Shown: positions 12,731-23,252 of the stretch, in pieces
Position numbering within the stretch: the first letter of the stretch is position 1
Layout: each line of letters starts with the position of its first letter
Assembly: GCA_024741835.1 (NCBI GenBank)
Contig: JAENRP010000175.1
Span: forward strand, 1 to 59,165
Length of the DNA: 59,165 bases
Direction: 5' to 3'
Source of the DNA: Diplocarpon mali
Taxonomy: Eukaryota; Ascomycota; Leotiomycetes; Helotiales; Drepanopezizaceae
Made by a program: the position numbers and the translations under genes
The notes under the pieces: generated by a model
What the model saw: only the letters and a program-made list of their open reading frames with translations
The model's database searches: none
What the model was told of the DNA's origin: nothing

Positions 12731-15420
12731 TATCCTTTTAAAGATCGATCCGTATTCTAAAGGCTAGCTTTTATAAGCCTATCTTTAAGATAATTAAATA
12801 TTAGCTGAGATTCTAAAATAAAAAGCATTTTTAAAAGAATATCATTTAAAGAATTCTCTATTATTAGAAAGTTAGTATAATTAATAATTCCTTTAACTTT
12901 AACCTTTACGTTTTTCACTTATCTATTAAAATTGTATTTCGATCCAGAGATAGTCGAATAAATAAGGAGTCGATCGCTAACGATTATTAATTAAGCCATT
13001 TCCGCCACTTTTCTAATTATTATATTAACTTCTGAATTACAATCGATCAAAGCCTTTGCTTTAACTGATTCTTCTATTAAATAAATAACAATAGGGCTTT
13101 TTATTATAACTACTAAACAATTTCAATTAATATTCTAAAATATTAAAGCTATTACTATAATATTATAATACCTTTAGGTTCCTTCGTTTTCTATAATCTA
13201 AAGATATTTAATTAAGGCTAAGTGCTTCTTAAAGTTCTTTTATATCACAATTTCCATTTCCTTATTATTATTCAAATCTTTAAAGGCCACTAGGATATGC
13301 TTTCTTAGCACTTTATTAAAGCGTCTAATCAAATTAAATAGGTCTTTAAATGTAAGGTTAATTTACTAAGCTATGATATTCTCTATAGCTTTCTCTATTA
13401 TAATTAAACTAGCGTATTTATTAATGAATTTTTCCTATTTTAATATCTGTCTCTTTCGCTTAAGGTTAGGGGTCTATGCAATAACTTCAACTTCTTAATC
13501 TTTAAGCTTAAAGCCATCTTCGTTTATTATATCTCTGATCAATTTATCTACTATATCGGCTTTATCTTTATCTACTGCGGTTCCAGATTATTAGATATCT
13601 TTTAATATTTAAACTCTATATTAAGATTCCTAAGTTGCATATGCTGATTTTTAGACTTTAGCTGGTTTTATTAGTATTAATAGAGTGGAAGATCTAAAAG
13701 GACGCTAAGAATTCCAAGGGTTCTTAAATATAAAAGCAGTATTAATATTAGCTAAAATATTATTATTAACCTATCCTAAGATAAAGATGCCTTTAACTTC
13801 TATAGCTATTTGATCAGAAGCTAGGTCCTTAAGAACTCCCTTAAGTAGATTGCTAATTGGACTTATATATATATAAGTTGGGATTTTGGCATTTATATTT
13901 ATAATACGCTATCGTTCGACCAAATTCTCATCTTATTTCGTACTATATATCATTATTTAAATAGTCTATAACTATAAGCGATTCTAGTGCTTTTTAATAA
14001 GGATAGCTTCTGGCCTAAGATCCTTAATGCAAAGCATCCCATACTTATTAATATATATAACCCTAGTGTTAATAAAATAAAGGAAAAGAGGGCAATCGTT
14101 ATAATACTTATATAAAGCGTAATTAGGTTCTTCGTTATTGCAAAAGTTGTAGGTTAGTCGTCTTCTATTGCCATTTCCTTAGTATCCTATAGTATTAATA
14201 TTAGCAGAGTGCTGGTTAAGATTAATTCCTCCTTCTTTAGCCAGCTATTGCGTTCTTATATTAGCTGGTTATTCCGAATGATAAGAAGCAGGAGTCTAAT
14301 AATAGGAACTATTAGGTTGGCTTATAGTAGCTGAGTTTTATTTATTACTAAACTAAGGAATATGCTATTTTTCCTATAAGAGATTATTAATCCTAATTTC
14401 TAAGCTCTAGATTCGGAGTTTTATAAATTAGGTCTTAAGTTCTTTAATTCTAGGGTTAGATCTTACTCTTAAGTCGGGCCCGCGAGTGAAAGGTATAACT
14501 ATTAGGTTCTTCTTTACCTCTTTTATAACTTTTAAAGCTTTTAAGTATTCTTGGACCAGGCTCTTAAGGTCTTTAGTATAGGAGGGAATAGGGGCTTTTT
14601 CCTATTTTATAGTATTAATAGTTCTCTTACTAAGATCTGATTTTAAAGCAAAGGCCGAGAATTCCTTAAATAAGGCGAAGGTTATAAGGTCTTGCTTATC
14701 GATCTTAAAATGCTTAATAATCTTATTTTAAAGGCTAGTAGGTAATCCGAGTAAGAAAAGGCGGCCTCTTTCAACTTCGCTAAGTATTTTCTAGCTAATT
14801 AAGGTATTCGATATATAAGTAAAAGTCCAATAGTAGTTTTTAAATTCCTTAGGAGTATAAGTAATTAGAATAAATTCCTTTAAGAAAGCCAGGGTATTAT
14901 AAATCTACTATCTATCAAATTCTCAGAATTCAAACTTAAGAGCCTTAATAAGGAGTTCTTATAAACTATACGTTTTCCATTTAAGGAAGGATTTGATAAT
15001 ATCTTTATTTATATAATTATAATAGTAAGGAAGTCGAGAAATCATATCCTCTTATATAATACCAAAATCGTAATAAATTTCCTTATATTACTTAAGGAAA
15101 TCAGTAATATTAGCACTTATAAAGTAAGGAGTGCTAGGGGAACTAAGGAGAGGAAAGTGACTAGTAATAGCCTTAAATATAGCCATTATTATTTTATACT
15201 AACCGTCTAAGTTAATAGAATCTATAAAAGGTAAAAGGGAAGCTTCAATATTGCGAAATTGATTATTAAAAGGAGTATTTCGAAATTCAAAAGGGCTTAA
15301 AAAACGTTTAGAATCTGAGTCAATCTTAAAGTGACTAAAACGAATTTGAAAAGATTCAAATAAAGGGTTAGTAAAAAGTTTAAAATTGTTATTATTTTTA
15401 GTATTTTCTAATATTGATAT
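12680..15420 (-). pseudogene. G1 copy 1 gag-protease relic
   Basis: Gag begins at SILENTKN; its Met codon has become ATA (15420-15418), while the related gag-only element keeps ATG. The frame then runs through a capsid region (FPLLSSPSTPYFI, ITDFLK, RGRLFLLGLPTSL), a palindrome-encoded TRGPDLRV (14464-14487), a nucleocapsid knuckle near 14160-14100 and a protease around 13110-12740. Gag and PR share a frame; RT is in another. Stops are at Gln/Trp codons. Confidence 0.82.
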
Positions 15421-16168
15421 TAAAAAAGTAAGTAGCAGTCCTAAGTTGTTTAAGGATATCTTTTTATCCTCCTACTTATAAGCTAGGCCTAGGAGTAGAA
15501 TTCCGAATTCTGCTAAAAGTTTAATCTAAGTTTGCTAAAAGATTCTAAGTAGGTACTAAACAGCTAATAGAAGCATTGCAACTAATCGCAATAAGATAAG
15601 GTTTACTTAATTAAAGACTAATTTCTAAAATAAGATTTATATCTAAGATTCTTCTTAGCCTTTAGGTCAATTCCTATTAGTCCTTAGAATAAAGGGGTCT
15701 CTAGAGACGATTCTAAGGCAATTTTTAGAATTTTATTAAGCTAAAGCAGTTGAATTATCAGATTCAGATTTCTAAGGATTCTAAGGAGGCACTTCCAATT
15801 AGAGTTTGCGCTTAGTATTACTTAAGTATTCGAAACTACTACTATTTGAGATTGCTATTATAGGGTTTGCTAAACTTTTTATACTAGGAAGCCGAAAATT
15901 CCGAAAATCTCAGAGTTAAAGAAGAGAATAGGGATTTTCGAAGCAGAGCCGAAAAGGGAAAGTCTAAGGTTATTAATAATTGCTAAACGAAAATCGATAG
16001 TTCTAAATAACTAAGCAATTAAAGATAAGGGTTTTAGAGTTAATTAAAATACTATAAGTATTTCGAAGATGTATTTCAAAGGCCGGTCTCTTATCTACAA
16101 ACTAAAAGATTGATAAAATTATATAAGGACAGAAATCTTAAGAAATCGGTCCTTGCGTAGGTCACTAA
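15421..16168 (-). other. G1 copy 1 leader between PBS and gag
   Basis: This is about 750 bp without a coding frame. Its LTR-proximal edge carries the putative primer-binding site; near gag lies a palindrome copy (15473-15497) that is out of frame with gag. The same palindrome sits at the same place in every G1-like leader here (19278, 22266, 46974), so it was inserted before these copies diverged. Confidence 0.7.
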
Positions 16169-16415
16169 TATAAAACTTAAAGAGGAGATAATATAAGAAT
16201 AGGCCTAAGGGAAGACCTAAAAACAAAAGGAGGAAGCACTATAAGCGGGCTCTCTTAAATAAGATATTAGGGATAAGTCCTAAGTATAGGGTATATTCAG
16301 TACTATAGTAATACGCGCTATCTCTATATATAGAAAGTGGCCCTTTTATCCTCCTACCGGCCTGCGCCGATCATATGATATATATTATAAGACCTATCTA
16401 TCTCAGGTCTCTATA
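16169..16415 (-). repeat. G1 5' LTR of copy 1 (247 bp)
   Basis: On the minus strand it begins TATAGAGACC (TG decayed to TA) and ends TTTTATA (CA decayed to TA). It aligns end to end with the LTRs at 19978-20225, 42871-43116 and 46055-46299. On its internal side lies TAGTGACCTACGC, a primer-binding site that would have begun TGGTGACC. Compared with the solo LTR at 42871 it shows many CA-to-TA and TG-to-TA changes. Confidence 0.85.
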
Positions 16416-16477
16416 CTACCGGCCTGCGCCGATCATATGATATATATCATAAGACCTATCCATCTCAGGTCTCCATA
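16416..16477 (-). repeat. 62-bp fragment of a further G1 LTR
   Basis: It repeats the first 62 bp (minus-strand sense) of the neighbouring G1 LTR and ends ggtctccata, so the LTR 5' terminus is duplicated side by side. It separates copy 1 from copy 2. The simplest reading is that a G1 LTR had already inserted in copy 2 and copy 1 then inserted into that LTR. A local duplication is the alternative. Confidence 0.75.
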
Positions 16478-19230
16478 CTAATCGTTTCCTAAAACCTTAT
16501 TCTAAAATTCGACTATATCTCCTATAATAACTATCTATCCTTTTAAAGATCGATCTATATTCTAAAGACTAGCTTTTATAAGACTATCTTTAAGATAGTT
16601 AAATATTAGCTAAGATTTTAAAATAAAGGGCATTCTTAAAAGAATATTATTTAAAGAATTCTCTATTATTAGAAAGTCGGTATAATTAATAATCCTTTTA
16701 ACTTTAACTTTTACGTTTTTCACCTATCTATTAAAATTATATTTCGATCTAGAGATAGTCGAATATATAAGAAGTCGATCGCTAACAATTATTAATTAAG
16801 CTATTTCTGCTACTTTTCTAATTATTATATTAACTTTTGAACTACAATCGATTAGAGCCTTTACTTTAACTGATTCTTCTATTAAACAAATAATAATAGG
16901 GCTTTTTATCGCAACTGCTGAATAATTTTAATTAATATTCTAAGATATTAAGACTATCGCTATAATATTATAATAACTTTAGGTTCCTTTATCTTCTATA
17001 ATCTAAAGATATTTAATTAAGGCTAAGTGCTTCTTAAAGTTCTTTTATATTACAATTTTCATTTCCTTATTATTATTCAAATCTTTAAAGGCAACTAGGA
17101 TATACTTTCTTAGCACTTTATTAAAGCGTCTAATTAAATTAAATAGGTCTTTAAATATAAGGTTAATTTGCTAGGCTATGATATTCTCTATAGCTTTCTC
17201 TATTGCGGTTGAATTAGCGTATTTATTAACGAATTTTTCCTATTCTAATATTTATCTCTTTCGCTTAAAGTCAAAGGTCTGCGTAATAACTTCAACTTCT
17301 TAATCTTTAATCTTAAAGCCATCTTTATCTATTATATCTCTGATTAATTTATCTATTATATCGGCTTTATCTTTATCTATTATAGTTTCAAACTATTAAG
17401 TGTCTTTTAATATTTGGACTCTATATTAAGATTCCTAAGTTGCATATACTAATTTCTGGACTTTAGCTAGTTTTATTAGTATTAGTAAAGTAGAAGATTT
17501 AAAAGGACGCTAAGAATTCTAAGGGTTCTTAGATATAGAAGTAGCATTAATATCAGCTGAAATATTATTATTAACCTATCCTAAGACAGAGATGCCTTTA
17601 ACTTCTATAGCTGTTTAATTAGAAGCTAGGTCCTTAAGAACTCCCTTAGGTAGATTGCTAATTAGACCTATATATATATAAGTTGGAATTTTAGCATTTA
17701 TATCTATAATATACTATCGTTCGACCAAATTCTCATCCTATTTTATACTATATATTATCGTTCGAATAGTCTATAATCATAAGCGATTCTAGTGCTTTTT
17801 AATAAGGATAGCTTTTAGCCTAAAATCTTTAATATAAAGCATCCTATACTTATTAATATATATAACCCTTATATTAATAAAACATTAGAAAAGAGGATAT
17901 TTATTATAATACTTATATAAAGGGCAATTGGATTCCTTATTATTATAAAAGTTGTAGGTTAGTCTTCTTCTATTGCTATTTCCTTAATACCTTATAGTAT
18001 TAATATTAGCAAAGTGCTGGTTAAGATTAATTTCTCCTTTTTTAATCAACTATTGCATTCTTATATTAGCTGGTTATTTTAAATAATAAAAAGGAGGAGT
18101 CTGGTAATAGGAACTACTAGGTTGGCTTATAGTAGCTGAGTCTTACCTATTACCAAACTAAGGAATATGCTATTTTTCCTATAAGAGATCATTAATCTTA
18201 GTTTCTAAGCTTTAGATTCAAAGTTCTATAAATTAAGTCTTAAGTTCCTTAATTCTAGGGTTAGATCTTACTCTTAGGTCGGGCCTATAAGTGAAAGGTA
18301 TAACTATTAAGTTCTTCTTTACCTCCTTTATAACTTCTAAAGCCTTTGAGTATTCTTGGACCAAGCTCTTAAGGTCTTTAGTATAAGAGGGAGTAGGGGC
18401 TTTTTCCTATTCTATAGCATTAATAGTTCTCTTATTAAGATCTGATTTTAAAGCAAAGGCTAAGAATTCCTTAAATAAGGCAAAGGTTATAAGGTCTTGC
18501 TTATTAATCCTAAAATGCTTAATAATCTTATTTCAAAGGCTAATAGGTAATCCAAGTAAGAAAAGGCGGCCTCTTTCAACTTCGCTAAGTATTTTCTAGC
18601 TAATTAAGGTATTTGATATATAAGTAAAAGTCTGATAGTAGTTCTTAAGTTCCTTAGGAGTCTAAGTGATTAAAATAAATTCCTTTAAGAAAGCCAGAGT
18701 ATTGCGAATCTACTATCTATTAAATTTATAGAATTCAGACTTAAGAGCCTTAATAAGGAGTTCTTATAGACTATGCGTTTTCTATTTAAGAAGGGATTTG
18801 ATAATATCTTTACTTATATAATTATAATAGTAAAGGAGCTGAGAAATTATATCCACTTATAAAATACTAAAATTATAATAAGTTTCCTTATATTACTTAA
18901 GGAAATCAGTGATATTAGCTCTTATAAAGTGAGAAGCACTAAGGGAATTAAGGAGGGGAAAGTGGCTAATAATAGCCTTAAATATAGCTATTATCATTTT
19001 ATACTAACTATCTAGGTTAATAGAATCTATAAGAGGCAAAGGAAAAGCTTTAATATTATAAGATTAATTGCTAAAAGGAGTACTTTAAAATTCAAAAGGG
19101 CTTAAAGAACGCTTAGAATCCGAGTTAATCTTAAAGTGACTAGGACGAGTTTGAAAAGATTTAAATAAAGGGTTAATAAAAAGTTTAAAATTGTTATTAT
19201 TTTAAGTATTTTCTAATATTAATATTAAAA
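16478..19230 (-). pseudogene. G1 copy 2 gag-protease relic
   Basis: Near-duplicate of the gag-PR of copy 1, with independent extra RIP changes. The gag start region lies around 19225 and the gag palindrome (18269-18293) decays to give TYRPDLRV in the gag frame. The protease end is cut at 16478. Both copies keep the same conserved blocks (for example RGRLFLLGLP), which supports this frame as the coding one. Confidence 0.78.
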
Positions 19231-19977
19231 AAGTAGGTAGTAATCTTAAGTTATTTAAGGATATCTTTTTATCCTCTTACTTATAGGCTAAGCCTAAGAG
19301 TGAAATTCCGGATTCTATTAAAAGTTTAATCCGAGTTTGCTAAGAGATTTTAAGTAGATGCTAAATAGCTAATAAGAGTATTGCAACTAATCGCAGTAAG
19401 ATAAGGTTTACCTAATTAAGGATCAATTTCTAAGATAAGGTTTATATATAAGAGTCTTCTTAGCCTTTAAGCTAATTCCTATTAGTTCTTAAAATAAAGG
19501 GGTCTTTAAAGATAATTCTAAGGCAAATTTTAAAGTTCTATTAAACTAAGGCAGCTAAATTATCAAATCCGGATTTCTAAAGAAACTAAGGATATACTTC
19601 CGATTAGAGTTTACGCTTAATATTACTTAAGTACTTAAAACCACTGCTATTTAAGATTGCTATTATAAGGTTTGCTAAACTTTTTATATTAGAAAGCTGA
19701 AAATTCCAAGAATCTTAAAGTTAAGGAGAAAAATAGGGGTTTTTCAAAGTGGAGCCGAAAAGGGAAATTCTAAAGTTATTAATAATTGCTAAACGAAAAT
19801 CGATAGTTCTAAGTAATTAAACAATTAAGGATAAGGTTTTTAAAGTTGATCAAAATGCTATAAGTATTTTAAAGATATATTTTTCAAAAGGCCAGTCTCT
19901 TATTTACAAATCAAAAGATTAATAAGGTTATATAAGGATAGAAATCTTAAGAAATCAGTCCTTGCGTAAGTCACTGA

Positions 19978-20225
19978 TATAAAGCAAAGGGGAGACAATA
20001 TAAGAATAGGCCTAAGGGAAGACTTAAAAACAAAAGGAGGAAGCACTATAAGCAGGCTCTCTTAAACAAGATATTAAGAACAAGTCCTAAGTATAGGGTA
20101 TATTCAGTACTTATAGCAATGCGCGCTTGTCTCTATATATAGAAAAGGCCCCTTTTATCCTCCTATCGGCCCTGCCCTATCATATGACTTTTGTCACGTG
20201 ATTCATCCATACCCAGGTCTCCATA
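19978..20225 (-). repeat. G1 5' LTR of copy 2 (248 bp)
   Basis: Minus-strand start TATGGAGACC, end CTTTATA; aligned with the other G1 LTRs. The internal flank carries the decayed PBS (gtcactga on the plus strand). The outer flank at 20226 is copia C3 protease-region sequence. Confidence 0.85.
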
Positions 20226-20256
20226 TTAAAAGCATTATAAAAGTTGATAGACTTAT
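20226..20256 (-). pseudogene. 31-bp continuation of the copia C3 protease region
   Basis: This short piece lies between G1 copy 2 and the gag-only element. With the latter removed (cut at TTAT), the minus-strand frame continues …VFKYKSINFYNAF from 23253 into 20256, as expected for this copia family after the protease. Confidence 0.7.
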
Positions 20257-20504
20257 TATAAGAGAAAGCAGGAACAATACCTGAGAATAGGCCTACGTAA
20301 AGACCAAAGACAAAGAGGGAGGAAGCACTATAAGCGGGCTCTCTAAAGACAGAACTAGGATAAATTACTCGTTAAGGGTAGAATAGGTAGTTGGCATTGC
20401 GCGCTATCTCTAAGTATAATAGTAGTCCTATATATACCCCTTTCTTAGTCCTCATTTGACTATATGACCTATATTATAAGATCCTCCACTTCCAGGTCTT
20501 TATA
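20257..20504 (-). repeat. 3' LTR of the gag-only element (248 bp)
   Basis: It pairs with 23005-23252 and has the same ends (minus strand TATAAAGACC ... CTCTTATA). TSD TTAT is immediately outside. Confidence 0.88.
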
Positions 20505-21130
20505 TATGCCCTAATTAACTTAAGTAGCGGCCCCTGCTACTATTAGCAAAGAATATAAGACTCTTGCAAGTCGAGAATACCAATCCCTATTTGTAAGAAT
20601 AATAAGTGCAAGTAGAGTTAGTACCTAAAGTTGTAAAGATAGGGAAGAGGAGAGAGGGTTTTTTTNNNNNNNNNNNNNNNNNNNNNNNNNNNNNNNNNNN
20701 NNNNNNNNNNTAACTCGCGGGTCAGGCCCGCGAGTAGATTTTAAAGAAATATATAAAGGGAGAAAGGGAAGGGGGGAAGTGCGGTAGTAAACGTATAAAA
20801 TAATAAAAACTCCTTTTTCCTCCTTTAGTAATACGACTCCCAGTCTAAGACCGCGAGTTAAAAGCTCGAAGTTATTAAAGCTATTAAATCGCAATTTTAA
20901 GGAAAATTCGAAGACAATTTCAAGTAATCCTAAGTATATATGCTCTAACCAACTTAAGAGGCGTCCTTATTAAAGAAAATTCAAGCTTCATATAAAATTC
21001 GACTGACAATTTAGGAATTCCTTTAATATAGACGTTTATTAAGCCTTTCTAAAGTAGCAACTCGCTTATTTAACCTAAGGGAAGCTGGATTTGGGTATTT
21101 AGAATTCGCATGCTAGTTTTTACCTTCTAA
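20505..21130 (-). other. 3' non-coding part of the gag-only element, with a 45-N gap
   Basis: No coding frame is seen between gag and the 3' LTR. The stretch contains two palindrome copies (20712-20735, among the best preserved, and 20835-20858), a short inverted repeat AGTAGC...GCTACT (20523-20541) and an assembly gap of 45 Ns (20666-20710) starting after a T run and ending right next to the palindrome. An open frame through the gap is an artefact. Confidence 0.75.
20712..20735. repeat. Palindromic element, near-perfect copy in the gag-only element
   Basis: ACTCGCGGGTC, A, GGCCCGCGAGT: one mismatch (C-to-T). Non-coding context, next to the 45-N gap. Confidence 0.92.
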
Positions 21131-22246
21131 AGCCTATCAATTTCTAAACTAAGGGGCGTAATGAGTTTTCTAAAGAAGGCCTTCGATTGAGGTTTCTAAA
21201 CGTTAGATGCAGAGTTTAAAAAACTAAGCTTTGAGTTCCTTGATTTTTAAGGCAGATTTCACTCTTAGGCTAAGACTGCAAGTAAAGGGAATTACCACTA
21301 GATTTCTCTTTGCCTCCTCTATAACTTTTAAAGCCTTTGAGTGTTCTTGAACTAAGCTCTTAAGGTCTTTAGTATAAGAGGGAGTAGGGGCTTTTTCCTA
21401 TTCTATAATATCAATAGTTCTCTTACTAAGATCTGATTTCAAAGCAAAGGCCGAGAACTCCTTAAATAAGGCGAAGGTTATAGGGTCTTATTCATCGATC
21501 TTAAAATTCTTAATAATCTTATTATAAAGGCTAGTAGGTAATCCGAGTAAGAAAAGGCGGCCTCTTTCAACTTCGCTAAGTATTTTCTAATCGATTAAGG
21601 TATTCGACACTCGAGTGAAGGTCTAACAGTAGTTTTTAAATTCCTTAGGAGTGCGAGTAATAAGAATAAACTCCTTTAGAAAGGCCAGAGTGTCGCGAAT
21701 CTGCTATCTATCAAATTCCTAAAATTCAACTTTAAAAGCCTTAATAAGTAGTTCCTAGGACTCGCAAAGCTTCTACTTAAGCAGAGATTTAATAATATCT
21801 TTACTAATTTAGTTGCAGTAGCGGGGAAGTCGATTGATTATTTCATTATATCTAATGCCGAAATTATAATAAGTCTCCTTATATTGTTTAAGGAAATCAG
21901 TAATATTAGCTCTAATGAAATAAGGAGCGCTAGGGGAACTAAAGAGGGGAAAATGATTAGTGATAGCTTTAAAGGCGGCTATTATCGCTTTATTCGTTTC
22001 GATAGGAGGGGAGTTAGGTCGAATATAAGTCCTAAGGTGTTCCGAGGAGTTTTCAGAATCCGAGTCAATCTCAGAGTGACTAGGGCGAGCTTGAAAAGAT
22101 TCGGGCAAAGGGTCGGAAGGAGGTTTAAAATTGATATTTTTAGTATTTTCAAGTATCGACATTAAGAAAGCAGGTGCAGTTATCAAAGGGGAAGGTGTCG
22201 AAGGAGAAGGTATAGAAGGGGAAGGTAAAGAACTTAAGTTATACAA
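21130..22246 (-). pseudogene. Gag of the non-autonomous element (mildly decayed)
   Basis: An open frame of 145 codons (22246-21809, minus) continues with few stops to about 21130. The likely start is the ATG at 22162-22160, giving MSILENTKNINFKPP, which is the G1 gag start; an upstream Met at 22246 adds a Pro/Ser-rich leader of 28 residues. Conserved blocks shared with G1 are SAPYFIRANITDFLK, GRLFLLGLPTSL and a KSLVQEH region. A palindrome copy (21260-21283) is in frame as TCSLSLRV in the linker after the capsid region, at the same place as in G1. No nucleocapsid knuckle or protease is evident. Fewer stops than G1 copies suggest a later insertion. Confidence 0.75.
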
Positions 22247-23004
22247 AATTGCATTTTTAGATTCCTACTTGCGGGCCTGGCCTAAGAGTGAAAATCCAGC
22301 TTTTGCAAAAAGTTTATTTATACTTTGCCAAGACTTCTTTAATAGGTATAAAGCAACAAATAAAGGTACTGCAATCACTAGCAGTAAGAAAAGGTTTATT
22401 AAGTTAAAGACTAATTTCTAAGATAAAGTTTTTAAGAAAGATTCATCTTAGCTTTTAGGACAATTCCCATTAGTCCTTAGAATAAAGGGGTCTCCGGAGA
22501 CGATTCCAGGGCAGTTTTCAGAGTTCTATTAAGTGGAGGCGGCTAAAGTATCCGATTTAGCTTTTTAAGGAAGCTGAGGAGACACTCCCGATTAGAGCTT
22601 TCATTTAATATTGTATAAATACTTAAAACTACTATTATTTAAAGTAGCCATTATAGCTAATCAAACTTCTTTATATTAGAAAGGCTAGGAATCCGACAAT
22701 CGTACTAATAAGCTGACAATTCAAGCTTTATCGGATCAGAGGTAGGAGAGTCGGAATAGGGGCCGAAATAGGAAAATCTAAGGCTATTGATAGTAGAGAG
22801 TAGCAATCGACAGTTCTAAATAACTAAGTGATTGCAAAGTCGACAATAGAGGAATAACAACTGATAGTTCTAAATAACTAAATGATTGTTATCTTAAGAG
22901 GGTTTTTCAAAGGGTTGATCTCTTATCTACAAACTAAGAGAATCAAAAGGAGAAGTCGTATAAAGACGAAATCTCAAAGGAATCGTCCTTGCGTAGGTCA
23001 CTAA
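22247..23004 (-). other. Leader of the gag-only element
   Basis: About 750 bp collinear with the G1 leaders. It carries the PBS at its LTR edge and a palindrome at 22266-22290, not in the gag frame. Shared leader and PBS suggest it uses the same primer tRNA and packaging signals as G1. Confidence 0.65.
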
Positions 23005-23252
23005 TATAAGAGAAAGCAGGAATAACACCTGAGAATAGGCCTACGTAAAGACTAAAGACAAAGAGGGAGGAAGCACCATAAGCGGGCTCTCCGAAGACAG
23101 AACTAGGACAAATCACTCGTTAGAGGTAGAATAGGTAGTTGGCATTGCGCGCTATCTCTAAGTATAATAGTAGTCCTATATATACCCCTTTCTTAGTCCT
23201 TATCTGACTATATGACCTATATCACGAGATCCTCCACTTCCAGGTCTCTATA
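23005..23252 (-). repeat. 5' LTR of the gag-only element (248 bp)
   Basis: Minus-strand start TATAGAGACC (TG to TA), end CTCTTATA. It pairs with 20257-20504; TSD TTAT follows at 23253-23256. Confidence 0.88.

Larger units (their letters stand above)
5875..16415 (-). mobile_element. G1 Ty3/gypsy element, copy 1 (minus), 3'-truncated by the chromovirus
   Basis: Reading leftwards: 5' LTR 16415-16169, leader, gag-PR (15420 to about 12680), RT/RNase H/IN (about 12730-8904), then the extra gene X (8590 to about 5875). The whole unit is an inverted repeat of 46055 to about 56590, the plus-strand G1 copy. All eight palindrome sites that can be compared occupy matching positions in both. Homology stops at about 5875 in the middle of gene X, where the chromovirus begins. 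No 3' LTR is seen. All genes are RIP-damaged. Confidence 0.88.
16478..20225 (-). mobile_element. G1 copy 2 (minus): 5' LTR, leader and gag-protease only
   Basis: It starts with an LTR at 20225-19978 and runs leftwards through a leader with a palindrome (19278-19302), gag (palindrome 18269-18293), knuckle and protease. It breaks off at 16478, a point homologous to 12678 in copy 1, where the LTR fragment begins. Sequence is collinear with 12678-16415. The missing pol and X presumably lie beyond the nested insertions, outside the window. Its right end joins copia C3 sequence (20226-20256). Confidence 0.87.
20257..23252 (-). mobile_element. Gag-only (non-autonomous) LTR retrotransposon, 2,996 bp
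   Basis: Two 248-bp direct LTRs (20257-20504 and 23005-23252) flank a 2.5-kb interior that codes only for a G1-like Gag. The 4-bp target duplication TTAT lies at 20253-20256 and 23253-23256. The primer-binding site (plus-strand reading gcgtaggtcacta, 22991-23003) is the same as that of G1, but the LTR differs from G1 in most of its length. Removing the element restores a copia C3 frame across the junction (…VFKYKSINFYNAF). It is less mutated than its neighbours. It has no pol and probably depended on G1 enzymes (inference). Confidence 0.88.

Noticed and set aside
20625..20894. 89-codon minus-strand frame through the N run
   Set aside because: It is open only because Ns have no stops; flanking sequence is the non-coding 3' part of the gag-only element.
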